Of a stretch of DNA of 64,000 bases, positions 38,996 through 49,035 are shown piece by piece. The notes under the pieces are model-generated. The model worked only from the letters and a program-made list of their open reading frames with translations, had not been told where the DNA came from and did not search any database. The stretch is from Paenibacillus sp. CC-CFT747. Its GTDB lineage: Bacteria > Bacillota > Bacilli > Paenibacillales > NBRC-103111. Within the stretch, counting starts at the first letter, position 1; every line of letters starts with the position of its first letter. The translations under genes were made by a program, and so were the position numbers. Where the stretch lies: positions 5,083,501-5,147,500 of the forward strand of contig CP106741.1 of NCBI GenBank assembly GCA_030323305.1, read 5' to 3'.

Positions 38996-41497
38996 CTATG
39001 GAGTAAAAGCACGCCCGGGCTTCTTGGTTAAATTCGTTACTGGAATGTTCGTGATTCCTTTGACGGTATATCCGGCATAATCCTTCAGCGGTTCGGTCCT
39101 CGGCGTGTAGGTGATGGTAACGGTTCGATCGAATAGGACGGCCTGGGAGAGAGTCAGCAGAACCTCGTTCCCGGTGGCATAAACCGAACGGACGACCGTG
39201 GGTTTCCCCTGAACCTGCACGCTAAAGTCTGCCGGGTTCGCGGCCGCTTCGTCAGCCAAAGGCTTATCAAATCGGAGAACGAGCTTATCGCCGTCCACCG
39301 AAGCAGTATCCAGGTAGGCCAGCTCCTGGAAACGCCACATTTCTGAAGTGGTGGCGGTCCCGTTCGAGTCGATCAGCTTCACGAACCACTCGTTTGCGTT
39401 CCCCACCGCATCGGGTTCCAGCTTGATCGAGGCGGGACCGGTCTGTACGTTCGGGAGAGTACCCAGTAACTCATCGTTCCATTCCGTACTGATGCCAAAG
39501 CGATCCGTCATCAGCGTCATATCCCCTTTTGCCGTATCAAGCGGAAAGGTTGCCTGCTCCTTGTCGTCGGCAAAGAAATTATAGTCATCCTTATAAGGAG
39601 AGTAGGTGTTCATGTACATCCGCTTGTTTTTCGCGTCGAACTGCAGCAAACGGATGTAACCCAAACCGCCTTCCGGCCCCTCTTGGTAGTCGGACAGCAC
39701 CTCGTAGACCACTTTTCCGTTAATGCGTTTGACGTTGTAGAACGCGCCGTGATAATGACCGCTTACCACCATGAACACATTCTCATTGGGGGCAACTACT
39801 TTTTCCATGATTTCTTTGCCGTTGACCCCATATTTGCCGCTTCCTTCAATGTAAGCATGCGTTCCCACTATGGCATAACGGTCCTTGTATTTCGACAATA
39901 CGCTGTTTGCCCAGTCGACGGTTTGCTGGTCCAGCCTTCCATACACCCCGAGATACAGGATGACAAAATTCATGCCGCCGGCGGAAATCAGATCGTAGTG
40001 ATGACGGTTGTTGCTCAGATCGCCTCCGTACCACGGCTGCCCGGCAAACCGCTCACGGCTGAAATACTTCCAATAGTACTCGTAATCGTTGACATTATGA
40101 TTAACGTCGTGGTTACCGGAGACTACGCCATACGGAATGCCGGCCTCCTCCAATATTTTCATGTTCCTATCCGCCACTCCCCACTGGTCCTCCATGTTCC
40201 AATTCTGTACAAGGTCCCCGGTGTGGATAACATACTTGATCTTAAGCGGATCTTTGTTGTCGGCAATCCAGCGGTTCATCTTCTCGAAGATGTTAGGATA
40301 ACTCCTGGAATAATACTGGGTATCCGTTTCCCAGATAAACGTGAAATCATACTCGTTCGGGGCCGGCTTTTTGGCGGGTTCCGTAATGTTTTTCTGAGCG
40401 CCCGCTACCATAAAATGTGCTTTGCCGCCCTGGACGTTCGTCGAACCGAATTTTCCGGTTAGTTGGATATCCTGCAGCAGATTGCCCTCCCGGGAAGTCA
40501 GCGATACCCACTTCGTTATCGTAAAGTCCCACACATACAACGTAACCACTTGGTCCGTCCGCCCTTCCCAGGTCACATACAGCTCCCGATCCACCGGCTG
40601 GTCAAACTCCAGATCGAAACGCTGGTAAGGAGAATTTTCCACGGACTTCGTAATCTGGTACTTGTCGTCGGACTGGGAGATCGCGGCCATTTCTTCCGGT
40701 GAGAGGCTGATGTCTCCGTATTCCTGCGGATAGTAAGCGGGAAGCTCCCTCGCATTGGGGTTCTGAAAAGCGGATACACCGTGTTGATTCAGGTCGGCCG
40801 GGATCAGTATTCGTTTGTAAAATTGGGCATCAAGGGAGACGCCGGACGCATTCTGAACCTCCACCTTCAATTCTCCGTTCTCTTGGACACCATTTACAGC
40901 CCCAAGACCGGAGGCCGGATCGCCGTATACTTCCATTTCCGCGAGCTGCATGCCATACATCCATGTTTTCACGCCAAGCCCTTCCACTCGGACATATCTC
41001 GCGCGTTCCGTTTCGAAAGTAAAGGACTGCACTCCCTTGGGATTCAAAGGATAGTCGCTGAGCTTACGGACAACCTTCCAATTTTTGTTGTCCATGGATA
41101 CCTTAAGCTCGAAATTGACGGGAAAGTTATTACCGGCGTATTGGCCGTCATTCCTCGGATACAAATCGATCCGGTTAACCGAATAAGACGCCCCAAGGTC
41201 GACTGTTGCCCATACCCATGTCGTATCGCCCGTATTGTAAACATCGCTGGTCCAGCCGAAGCTGGTGCTCGTCGTTCCCCTTACGCCGTCCACCAGAAAC
41301 TTTTTGCCCGTATTGCCAGTTTCATAACTGGACGAAGCCGTAACGGTTTTGTTAAGTGCCAGGTTGGCCTCTCCAGTTTGCGAGGCTATGTTGCCCACGG
41401 ATTCTTCCGATTCCGCCCGCGGGAGCGGTGCTCCGATCATGAGACTGACTACCATGGCGGCCGACAGGATGGTCGAGATGAGCTTCTTCGCTTTCAT
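38996..41497 (-). CDS. Secreted calcineurin-like metallophosphoesterase with F5/8 type C domain
   Basis: About 833 residues from ATG 41497 (AGGAGG seven bases before). Signal peptide LISTILSAAMVVSLMIGAPL. Residues 45-190 form a discoidin/F5-8C carbohydrate-binding domain (NLALNKTVTASSSYE; RYVRVEGLGVKTWMYGMQLA). The phosphoesterase follows with the metal motifs ETDTQYY, HTGDLVQNW, GNHDVNHN and VVSGHYHGAFY. A C-terminal SwmB/Ig-like domain (LVLRFDKPLADEAAANPADF) ends it. Likely acts on phosphorylated glycans or teichoic-type polymers outside the cell. Intact. Confidence 0.88.
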   Translation of the reverse strand: MKAKKLISTILSAAMVVSLMIGAPLPRAESEESVGNIASQTGEANLALNKTVTASSSYETGNTGKKFLVDGVRGTTSTSFGWTSDVYNTGDTTWVWATVDLGASYSVNRIDLYPRNDGQYAGNNFPVNFELKVSMDNKNWKVVRKLSDYPLNPKGVQSFTFETERARYVRVEGLGVKTWMYGMQLAEMEVYGDPASGLGAVNGVQENGELKVEVQNASGVSLDAQFYKRILIPADLNQHGVSAFQNPNARELPAYYPQEYGDISLSPEEMAAISQSDDKYQITKSVENSPYQRFDLEFDQPVDRELYVTWEGRTDQVVTLYVWDFTITKWVSLTSREGNLLQDIQLTGKFGSTNVQGGKAHFMVAGAQKNITEPAKKPAPNEYDFTFIWETDTQYYSRSYPNIFEKMNRWIADNKDPLKIKYVIHTGDLVQNWNMEDQWGVADRNMKILEEAGIPYGVVSGNHDVNHNVNDYEYYWKYFSRERFAGQPWYGGDLSNNRHHYDLISAGGMNFVILYLGVYGRLDQQTVDWANSVLSKYKDRYAIVGTHAYIEGSGKYGVNGKEIMEKVVAPNENVFMVVSGHYHGAFYNVKRINGKVVYEVLSDYQEGPEGGLGYIRLLQFDAKNKRMYMNTYSPYKDDYNFFADDKEQATFPLDTAKGDMTLMTDRFGISTEWNDELLGTLPNVQTGPASIKLEPDAVGNANEWFVKLIDSNGTATTSEMWRFQELAYLDTASVDGDKLVLRFDKPLADEAAANPADFSVQVQGKPTVVRSVYATGNEVLLTLSQAVLFDRTVTITYTPRTEPLKDYAGYTVKGITNIPVTNLTKKPGRAFTP

Positions 41498-41529
41498 TCC
41501 AGATCCTCCTCTTCTTAGTTCACATTCCC

Positions 41530-43250
41530 TTACAGTGCCAAAAGCTTCTGCATAGCCGTCTGCAGCCACTCCTCGGTCTTCGGGAACTCTCCATACGTCG
41601 TGATCGATTGCAGCCATTCTTCCTCCGGATTGACGTCAAGTGTTTGGAACAGCGCATAATCCTGCATCGCCTCGGCGAAGATTTCCCAGCGGATGGAATC
41701 GATCGGCCCGTTCGGTCCGGGATAGACGACAAAGCCGTCTCCGTAAGGTGCCTTGCCTCCGGACGAACCGTCCGTGTACGGATCGATCATCACCTGGGTT
41801 TCCGGATCGAAGCCGTCATGAAGCTCATACCAGTAATTGAAGCCCCAGTGCAGGAAGCCGAGGGTCCGCAGCTTGTAGAAAAGAATCCCCTGCATCCGGA
41901 CCTTGATCAGCGGCGTATCGAAGAAGCGGTTGATGTAAGGTCCCTGGGGGCTCATGCAGTAATACACCCAGTGCGGGATTCCTTTCTGAAGATAGTTCGT
42001 GGCGCCGGCCGCCTGCGGTACCGGATAATCCGTAAGTCCCGGAGCCGCATATTTATCGCTGAAGACGGCGTCCATCACCTTGATGGAGGGATCGATTTGT
42101 TCCAGCAGCTTGCGGGCGCGCCGGTAGCTTTCGATCGCCTCGGGAACATCAAGCGGCTCGTCACAAATGTGAAAAAGAGACTGCTCGATGATGTTCTCTT
42201 CCACAAGGAACTGCTTGAAGGCGGGAAGAAACTGCTTCATATAAGTCGAGAACACTTCCCCGGTTGCATCCAGATCCGGAGGGAACAACAGCTCCATACG
42301 TCCTTCCCGTTCCGTATAGATCCGGGTCGGGGTTCCGGCGGAGACCGCTTTTTCTGTATAATGGCTGTAAGCCCAGAAATGGGTCCATTCGAAATATTCG
42401 AAGCCCAGCTCCTTGCACATATGTACGAACTTGCGGAGAAGGGTCCAGTCAAATTCATATTGACCGGGCTCGGTTTCCTTCACGCGAAGCAGCTGCGGGG
42501 GCCGCTTCATGATTTCGCGCCGGATGTTCAGGATAGGAACATAGATCACATTGGAGCCGTGCTCGACCATGTTCTTCAAATACAGACGCAGCATGTCGAA
42601 GCATTCGTCACTGAACGGCTCCATCTTATACCAGTCGTAGATACAGTCCGGGTTCCACCAGTGAGTGACGGGGAAATTTTTCTTCGGCTGCAGGACAGGT
42701 TCGCGTACATCCACCCAGGCGGTCAGGACAACGTCTTCCTTCAATCCTTCTCCGGTAAGCTTGATTCGCAGCTCGTGCTTGCCCGGGATGGTCTCTTCCG
42801 GCACCCGCAGACTGATCCAGAACGACTGGTTCACGAACGGACGGATAAGGGCTCTTGCCTCCGGATACAGGGGATCCGGCACAAGACCCGGGATCATCCC
42901 GAAGCCGTCCAGCTCCTCCTCGGCCGTATCGTGCGTAATGTACCCTTGCGGAACGTAACCGACCCTCCTTACTTGCGCTTCTATCCCACCGGCACTTTCC
43001 ACTTCACAGGTAACCCAAACGTGCTGGGCTCTGTGATTCTTCACGCATGCCTGGAACGAAAGCCGGGCATTGCGCGCAGTCAGGAGCTCAAGGGAATCCC
43101 TCCTTCCGCCTTAGAGAGCGGATAGACTCGTTTCAGCGAGCTTTGCAGCCAGAAGGCAAGATGGGCATCGTCGCGCTCGAGTCCGTACCGGCTCTTTGCT
43201 CCAAAGGGAATCACTCTCGGCTGGTTTTCCTTAGCAGTAGACGGGTTCAA
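41530..43250 (-). CDS. DUF4091 (GH123-like) protein, paralogue 2 (one frameshift)
   Basis: TTG at 43250 follows AAGGAG by nine bases and opens MNPSTAKENQPRVIPFGAKS. A shift near 43095 separates the first 52 residues from LLTARNARLSFQACVKNHRA. Catalytic block SLFHICDEPLDVPEAIESYR carries the Asp-Glu pair; FLHWGFNYWYELHDGFDPET and GDGFVVYPGPNGPIDSIRWE are the conserved C-terminal segments. About 572 residues restored. No signal peptide. It is 18 bases downstream of paralogue 3, with which it is clearly cotranscribed and more similar than to paralogue 1. Confidence 0.85.
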
Positions 43251-43268
43251 TGCATTCCACTCCTTTAA

Positions 43269-44989
43269 TCATCCTTTTAAAAGCTGCTTTATCGTGTCCT
43301 GAAACCATGTTTCCGACTTAGGGAAATCGGCATACGACTGGATCGGCTTCAATACTTCGTCATCCGGGTTTATTCCAAGCGTCTGCAAGAGCGCATAATC
43401 CTGCATGGCTTCGGCAAACACTTCCCAACGGATCGAATCGATCGGCCCCTCGGGACCGGGGTAAACCACGAAGGGATCCCCATAAGGAGCCATGCCGCCG
43501 GCGGAACCATCCGCAAACGGATCCAGCATCTTTTGACACTCCTGGTCATACAAGCTGGTCAAGTGATACCAGTAATTGAAGCCCCAATGCAGAAAACCCA
43601 AGGTTCGAAGCTTGTAGAAAATAAGTCCCTGCATTCGGATTTTGGTCAGAATCGTATCGAAAAAGCGGTTAATGTAAGGTCCTTGAGGACTGAGGCAATA
43701 GTAGACCCAGTGGGGAATTCCTTTCTCCAAATAGCGGCATGCGCCTGGCGCCTGCGGAATCGGATAATCCACCAATCCCAGAGTGGTGTACACGTCGTGA
43801 TAGAGGGCATCCATTACCTTGATGGTCGGATCGATCTTCTCCAGCATCTTACGTGCCCGCCGGTAGCTTTCAATTGCCTCGGGGTATTCAGGCGGTTCAT
43901 CGCAAATGTGAAACAGAGACTGGTCCATTATGCCTTCTTCGAGCAGAAATTCCTTCATGGCCGGCAGAAACTGCTGCATATAGGCTTGGAAAACGTCCCC
44001 CGTCGCGTCAAGGTCTTCCGGAAACAAAAGCACCATCCTGCCCTCGCGCTCCGTATAAATTCGTGTAGGCGTTCCGGCCGGCATCGGCTTGTCGACCAGA
44101 TGGCCGTATGTCCAGAAGTGGGTCCATTCAAAAAGCTCGAAGCCGATTTCTTTGGCCATGTGAACAAATCTTCGCACACGGCTGAAATCAAATTCGTACT
44201 TCCCGGGTTCCGGAGCCTTTACGATCAATAGTTGAGGCGGCCGGTCCGTAATTTCTCTCCGTATGTTCAAGATGGGAACATAAATGACGTTGCTGCCGTG
44301 CTCATACATGTTCTTCAAGTAAGGCCTCAGCCGGTCGAAGAACTCGTCGCCGAACGGCTCGACCTTATACCAATCGTAAAGACAATCGGCGTTCCACCAA
44401 TGGGTGACGTGAAAATGCTGCCGCGGCTTCAGCACTACGTCTTTTACATTGACAACGGCGTGCAAGGCCACGTCTTCCGCTAATCCTTCACAGGTTAATC
44501 GGACCCGAATCGTATGCTTGCCCGGCGCAGCTTGCTCCGAAACGTGGAGAGTAATCCAGAACGCCTGATTAACGAATGGCCCGATTAGAGCCTGCTTCTC
44601 GGGAAAGAGCGGATCCGGGACAAGCCCCGGGACATGGCCTAGTCCATCCCGCTCGGACTCTGCTGTATCGTGCGTGATGTATGCTTGCGGGACATAACCG
44701 ACCCGGCGTACCTGCGACTCGATGCCGTCAACCCCTTCCACCTCGCAACCAACCGAGATCGGCTGGCCTCTGTGGTTTCGAACGCAGGCTTGAAAGGACA
44801 GTCTGGCATTGCGGGGAGAGATCAGCTCAATCTCCGCTCCCCCTCAGGCTCAGAAAGCGGGTAAACCCGTTGGAGTGAGCTTTGCAGCCAGAAGGCGAGA
44901 TGCGCATCCTTTCGTACGATACCGTAACGGCTATTGGCCTCCATTGGAATTTTTCTTGGGCCTTTTTCCTCTAAATGCCCTGTGTTCAC
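43269..44989 (-). CDS. DUF4091 (GH123-like) protein, paralogue 3 (one frameshift)
   Basis: GTG at 44989 with AGGAGG seven bases upstream begins MNTGHLEEKGPRKIPMEANS. One base is missing in the GGGGG run near 44840; restoring it gives AEIELISPRNARLSFQACVR. The catalytic pair is in SLFHICDEPPEYPEAIESYR, and FLHWGFNYWYHLTSLYDQEC plus GDPFVVYPGPEGPIDSIRWE follow. About 572 residues, cytoplasmic. First gene of a two-gene tandem. The local divergence between paralogues suggests distinct glycan substrates rather than a recent copy. Confidence 0.85.
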
Positions 44990-45014
44990 CCCTTCACCTC
45001 CTCATGCGACATCA

Positions 45015-45689
45015 CTAGTGGTCAACGCAGCATTTTTTTCGTCCGGCAAACCGAATAGACAAAGCTCCCCCAGCCAGTACGATTACGAATCCCGCTATCC
45101 AGAGGAATGTCCGATTTCTCGATTCCCGCTCCTGGTGTCTTCCTTGCACCTCTTCGGAGATCCCGTCAACCGTTCCTTGGAGCACACTGCTGCCTTTCGA
45201 GAAAATTTTATCTTTGCTGGTGCCCGAAGCTTTCACGGCGGCAAAGTTTTTATGCTCGTTATCAAATTCGTTGTAATAGAGGCGATAATCGACTTCATAA
45301 CTGCGGACAGGCTGATCGAATGTGTATCGGTAAACAAACCGGATTAAAGACTGTTCGTTTCGTTTCACCTCCGATGCGCCCGTCAGCTCGGGCTTTCCTT
45401 TTATGCCGTCGGCGCTGACATTAATGTGATCGGCCATAAATTCCTGAATCATCGTCGTATTGTCCCATTCCTTCTTATCGACCGTACCATTCCCGTCTTG
45501 ATCAATGGGCAAATAGGCGAGGAGCTGATCATGATCGAGGAGCAGCTCATAGTCAATCGTCCGGCCGCTGATCGAAATCTCCGAATAGCCTGCGGTCCCG
45601 AAGGAATGGGCGTATAGGGAAAGAGGCATCGCGTACAGGAGCAGCAGGACAGCCAACAGGAGGAAAGCGGCAAGGAATCGGCTATACAC
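45015..45689 (-). CDS. Membrane-anchored extracellular protein with EF-hand-like loop, partner of HupE-like gene
   Basis: GTG at 45689 follows AAGGAG by eight bases. Signal segment FLAAFLLLAVLLLLYAMPLSLYA is given here in part: residues 5-25 are hydrophobic and end before HSFGTAGYSEISI. LPIDQDGNGTVDKKEWD is an EF-hand-like calcium loop near residue 65. A single membrane helix (FLWIAGFVIVLAGGALSI) and basic tail end the protein. The domain resembles the N-terminal extracytoplasmic half of fused HupE/UreJ proteins. It follows the HupE gene by 26 bases. Confidence 0.7.
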   Translation of the reverse strand: MYSRFLAAFLLLAVLLLLYAMPLSLYAHSFGTAGYSEISISGRTIDYELLLDHDQLLAYLPIDQDGNGTVDKKEWDNTTMIQEFMADHINVSADGIKGKPELTGASEVKRNEQSLIRFVYRYTFDQPVRSYEVDYRLYYNEFDNEHKNFAAVKASGTSKDKIFSKGSSVLQGTVDGISEEVQGRHQERESRNRTFLWIAGFVIVLAGGALSIRFAGRKKCCVDH

Positions 45690-45715
45690 TCGAAGAGCTC
45701 CTTTCATTCGGCAGA

Positions 45716-46270
45716 TTAGAAGATCGTACGCTCCACAAGCCAGATGAGACCGAAAAATCCCGTCACCAAAGCCAGAGCATGCTTGAACCTTTCATTTCGG
45801 GCCGTTTGCCTGAGCAAACGGTGCAGAACCGGAAGAACGATCAGGAGGACCGCCAGCTGGCCGATTTCCACACCCAAGTTGAAGGAGAATAGAGCAAGCG
45901 CAAAGTTCGAGGAGGAGAACCCTTGCAGCACGCCTGCGAAGCCAAAACCGTGAATAAGCCCGAACGGCAGGGTAAGACGCCATCGGCCGGCGAGGGAGGG
46001 GCGAAACAGGCTCTCCAACGAGACGACAACGATGCTCAGCGCGATAAGAGGCTCAATGATAGAAGACGGCAGTGAAACAAGCTCCAGGGAAGCCAGGGCC
46101 AAGGTTAGGCTGTGGCCGATCGTAAACGCCGTCAGAATTTGAATATATTGCGCCGGCCTCCCCGTCCCGATCATCACGGCAAGCAGAAACAGGAGATGAT
46201 CGTATCCCGTCCAGATATGCTCCACTCCCAGATTCACGTAGTCCCAGAAGCTGCTCCACTCCACCCTCAT
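45716..46270 (-). CDS. HupE/UreJ-family membrane protein
   Basis: 184 residues, six to seven helices. The diagnostic start LGVEHIWTGYDHLLFLLAVM, the later FTIGHSLTLALASL, and FGLIHGFGFAGVLQGF carry the metal-ligand-like histidines and aspartate of HupE/UreJ (nickel/cobalt-type) transporters. GAGGGAG precedes the ATG. No hydrogenase or urease genes are in the window. The extracellular half, usually N-terminal in the same chain, is encoded separately just downstream. Confidence 0.82.
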   Translation of the reverse strand: MRVEWSSFWDYVNLGVEHIWTGYDHLLFLLAVMIGTGRPAQYIQILTAFTIGHSLTLALASLELVSLPSSIIEPLIALSIVVVSLESLFRPSLAGRWRLTLPFGLIHGFGFAGVLQGFSSSNFALALFSFNLGVEIGQLAVLLIVLPVLHRLLRQTARNERFKHALALVTGFFGLIWLVERTIF

Positions 46271-46319
46271 CCACTCCCTCTTCCTTGTCCGGGCTGTATC
46301 CCTTTCCCTCGTCCCCGGC

Positions 46320-47204
46320 TCAACCTACAATCTTCTCTTCCTGGTCTTCCCCGTTCTCCGTAATCACCTCAATCTGCTTTCCATCCGACACCAGCATAAT
46401 GTTCCCGTGAATGCCGACGTGATAAGGCTTCACTCCAAGTGACCTATACCGGGCAAGAATTTCAGCCGTAACCGGATTGTTACGGTGAAAACTGACGATC
46501 GCCACTTGCGGATTAACCGACTGAATGTAGGCGACCGAGCTGGAGGAAGTGCTTCCGTGATGCGGGGCATGCATGACATCGGCTTGTAGATAGGCACCAT
46601 ATTTCTCGATAAGCAGCTGTTCCCGTTCTTCGTAAATATCGGTTGAGAATAGAAACGAATTGTTCTTGTAAGTCACCTTATAGACCATGGAATGGTTATT
46701 GAGGATAGAATCGTACCGGTATTCGAGCTCGGAAAGCTTAAACTCCTTCTCCGGGCTAAGCACTTCAATGGAGACGTCCGCCCCTAGTGAGAACTTTTCT
46801 CCCTCGCCTACAACATGACGGGAAATCTGCTTGCGGGCCAGTACCTCTTCGGCGTCCCGGTACGCATCTGAATATAAATTCTCAAGCGAAACGTTAATCG
46901 TGTAGAGTTTCTTAACATGCTTCTCCTCGAGAATGCGGGCCATTCCCCCAACATGATCACCGTGAGGGTGAGTCAGCAGAACGAGATCAATCGTTTCCAC
47001 TCCAAGCCGGTTTAAATAATCCAGCACCTGGTCTGCGGTGTGCGACACCCCCGAATCGATAAGCATTGTCTCCCCGTCAGGCGAGCGAACCAGGATGCAG
47101 TCTCCGGTCGGGTATTCCCAACGCATGCACAAATAACGAACGGTAAAAAGTCCTTCCTCCCGCTCCCGGTCAAAAATATGGCTGTCGTTCCGGATTAAGC
47201 CCAT
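46320..47204 (-). CDS. MBL-fold metallohydrolase, ComEC/Rec2 C-terminal-like
   Basis: ATG 47204 has GGAGG eight bases before. LLTHPHGDHVGGM is the zinc motif HxHxDH (with P at x), LIDSGVSHTADQVLDYL the strand before it, and LQADVMHAPHHGSTSSSSVA the late histidine block typical of ComEC-like MBL proteins. About 294 residues with no membrane part, so it is a stand-alone relative. Function not predictable; neighbours give no clue. Confidence 0.8.
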   Translation of the reverse strand: MGLIRNDSHIFDREREEGLFTVRYLCMRWEYPTGDCILVRSPDGETMLIDSGVSHTADQVLDYLNRLGVETIDLVLLTHPHGDHVGGMARILEEKHVKKLYTINVSLENLYSDAYRDAEEVLARKQISRHVVGEGEKFSLGADVSIEVLSPEKEFKLSELEYRYDSILNNHSMVYKVTYKNNSFLFSTDIYEEREQLLIEKYGAYLQADVMHAPHHGSTSSSSVAYIQSVNPQVAIVSFHRNNPVTAEILARYRSLGVKPYHVGIHGNIMLVSDGKQIEVITENGEDQEEKIVG

Positions 47205-47228
47205 ATCTACCACCTCCCGCAAAATAGA

Positions 47229-47297
47229 GAGAGCCACGGCGTACCCTCAAACTAAAGATCCCTTTCTGTCTTTAGGAGAAATTGTACCGTGGCTCTT
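47229..47297. repeat. Nested 29-bp imperfect inverted repeat
   Basis: The arm AGAGCCACGGcGTAC...CTAAAGA pairs with TCTTTAG...GTACCGTGGCTCT around a short centre. It has an outer and an inner stem but no T run. It lies between the rraA-like stop (47314) and the MBL gene. It could be an mRNA 3'-end structure of the big operon or a miniature repeat. Confidence 0.6.
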
Positions 47298-47313
47298 GAT
47301 GACCAGCGTTGTA

Positions 47314-47985
47314 TTAGAGAACTCCGTACTTCTCATACACGTCCCGCAGAAGTTTTCCTTCAAGCAGCTCCCGGCGGGTGTTGTTCTCGCGTTCCACCTT
47401 TTCCACCGCCCGTTCTACGGTATCGTAAACGACAGCGGCCGGAATAACCGCAACCCCGTCGCTGTCGGCGAAGACCATATCGCCCGGCTGCACGAGAATT
47501 CCGCCGACCTCCACCGGACAATCGTAGTCGATGACGAGTCCGCGTCCGCGCGAATCCACCGGCTTGAACCCCGTGCAGAATACCGGGAAACCAAGCTCCT
47601 TGATTTTCTTCGTATCCCGGATGAGTCCGTCCACGATGGCACCCCGGCCGCCTCGCATATGAGCGGCGGTTGAGAGAAGCTCGCCCCAAATCCCGTTATT
47701 CTTGGATTGGTTAGTACTAACGACCGCGACTTCGCCCGGCTTGATGCTGTCCATGGCGCTAATCTCGGTGTCATACGGTTTTTCATGCACGTGATACACA
47801 TCAGCAGCCAGGATGGTCTTGGCTCTACCCACGATGACCGTATCGTCTACAAGTGGGCGCAGCCGTTCGTTCATCGCCTGATTCCGGTAACCGAGTTCAT
47901 CGAGCGTATCGCAGATCACTCCGGTATAAAGCTTCTGGCTCATAAGCTCGAAGAGCTCTTCGTCTGTCATTAGAGCCTTGCTCAT
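47314..47985 (-). CDS. RraA-family aldolase/decarboxylase-like protein
   Basis: ATG 47985 follows AGGAGGG. About 223 residues. TGVICDTLDELGYRNQAM, WGELLSTAAHMRGGRGAIVD and DGLIRDTKKIKELGFPVFCT are the family blocks; the RDT arginine-aspartate holds the metal/pyruvate site of HMG/CHA aldolases. DMVFADSDGVAVIPAAVV completes the fold. True RraA (RNase E inhibitor) is unlikely; a catabolic retro-aldol or decarboxylation step fits the operon. It is the last gene of the unit. Confidence 0.83.
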   Translation of the reverse strand: MSKALMTDEELFELMSQKLYTGVICDTLDELGYRNQAMNERLRPLVDDTVIVGRAKTILAADVYHVHEKPYDTEISAMDSIKPGEVAVVSTNQSKNNGIWGELLSTAAHMRGGRGAIVDGLIRDTKKIKELGFPVFCTGFKPVDSRGRGLVIDYDCPVEVGGILVQPGDMVFADSDGVAVIPAAVVYDTVERAVEKVERENNTRRELLEGKLLRDVYEKYGVL

Positions 47986-47998
47986 GCGTTTCCCTCCT

Positions 47999-49018
47999 TC
48001 AACCTTTAGCATTGGAATGTGATAAGTGCGCTTGGACTCCCCGCTCCATGGCCTTCGTAAGAAGCAAGCTTTGTAGGCCCTCTTCGGTCCCCGGAACGCA
48101 TGGCTCGTCAAGGCGAATGCTCGCAATAAATTTCGACAGCTGAATGCGGAAGCACGAAGCCGCCCAGTCTTCCTCCAGACGAACGGTCTCGGTCGTCGTT
48201 CCCGTGCGCAGGCTCACGTATTGTTCGAACCGATCGAATACCGCCAAACCGAGCGGGCCGGCAACTTCGAACTCTCCTTTGGGGAAATGGGGCAGAAACC
48301 AGCCAATTTCCACCTTAGCCATATCCCCGTTCTCGAACCGGATGACGGAGATGTCGTAATTGGAGGTGGGAAACTCCGGCCTTGTCTTTAAGCCATACGA
48401 TTCCACGCTTGCCACCTTTGACTCCGCCAAAAAATGCAGGAAATCGGCCACATGAGCCCCGTCATGCACCGACGGAGAGCCGTGCTGCATGGTTCGGAAC
48501 AGGCGTTCGTAATGCTCGGGATGGCCTTCCGGATCCCACACCTCATCAAAAATGCCCAGCCGGAACACAAGAGGCGAGCCCAGCCGGCCGTCCCGGATCC
48601 ACGAACGCAGCGATTCCAGAAGTGGACCGTGACGGTACGTAAAGCCTACCTGCACCCGTTTCCCCGTCTCCCGTTCCGTTTCCTGGACCAGCCTCGCCGT
48701 GTCCCCGTCGACCGCCATCGGCTTCTCGCACAAGACGTGCTTGCCGGCCCGCAAGGCTTCTCTTGTGATGACCGGCGTCACCCAGGGAGGTGTCGCAACA
48801 ATGACCGCTTCGATATCGTTCCTTGCGAGCAGTTCCTTATAATCCTTCTCTACCGATGCCATCGGGTATTGGCTAGCCACCGTTTCCGCACGCGAAGGGT
48901 CGGCATCGCATACGGCAAGCAGCATGGCATCGGGATGGGCGTGAATGGTCGGGATATGCCGGCTAACCGCGATATCTCCGCATCCGATCACACCCATACG
49001 AATCGGCCGATCCAGCAT
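47999..49018 (-). CDS. Gfo/Idh/MocA-family NAD(P)-dependent oxidoreductase
   Basis: 339 residues, intact. MGVIGCGDIAVSRHIPTIHA is the Rossmann start; AGKHVLCEKPMAVDGDTARL holds the EKP lysine; MQHGSPSVHDGAHVADFLHF supplies the D-x3-H pair of the active site. AGGAGG precedes the ATG at eight bases. It lies 13 bases before the RraA-like gene and 17 after RidA. It likely oxidises a sugar-like or hydroxyl intermediate of the pathway. Confidence 0.88.
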   Translation of the reverse strand: MLDRPIRMGVIGCGDIAVSRHIPTIHAHPDAMLLAVCDADPSRAETVASQYPMASVEKDYKELLARNDIEAVIVATPPWVTPVITREALRAGKHVLCEKPMAVDGDTARLVQETERETGKRVQVGFTYRHGPLLESLRSWIRDGRLGSPLVFRLGIFDEVWDPEGHPEHYERLFRTMQHGSPSVHDGAHVADFLHFLAESKVASVESYGLKTRPEFPTSNYDISVIRFENGDMAKVEIGWFLPHFPKGEFEVAGPLGLAVFDRFEQYVSLRTGTTTETVRLEEDWAASCFRIQLSKFIASIRLDEPCVPGTEEGLQSLLLTKAMERGVQAHLSHSNAKG

Positions 49019-49035
49019 GACCGTGTCCTCCTTGT

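Noticed and set aside
41608-43125. A 505-codon plus-strand frame antisense to DUF4091 paralogue 2
   Set aside because: Antisense open frames of this length occur opposite GC-biased genes; the same is seen opposite the other paralogues. No start signal or known motif.
47314-47985. Ribonuclease activity regulator RraA
   Set aside because: The fold is RraA-like, but the aldolase metal residues and operon context fit a catabolic aldolase/decarboxylase better.
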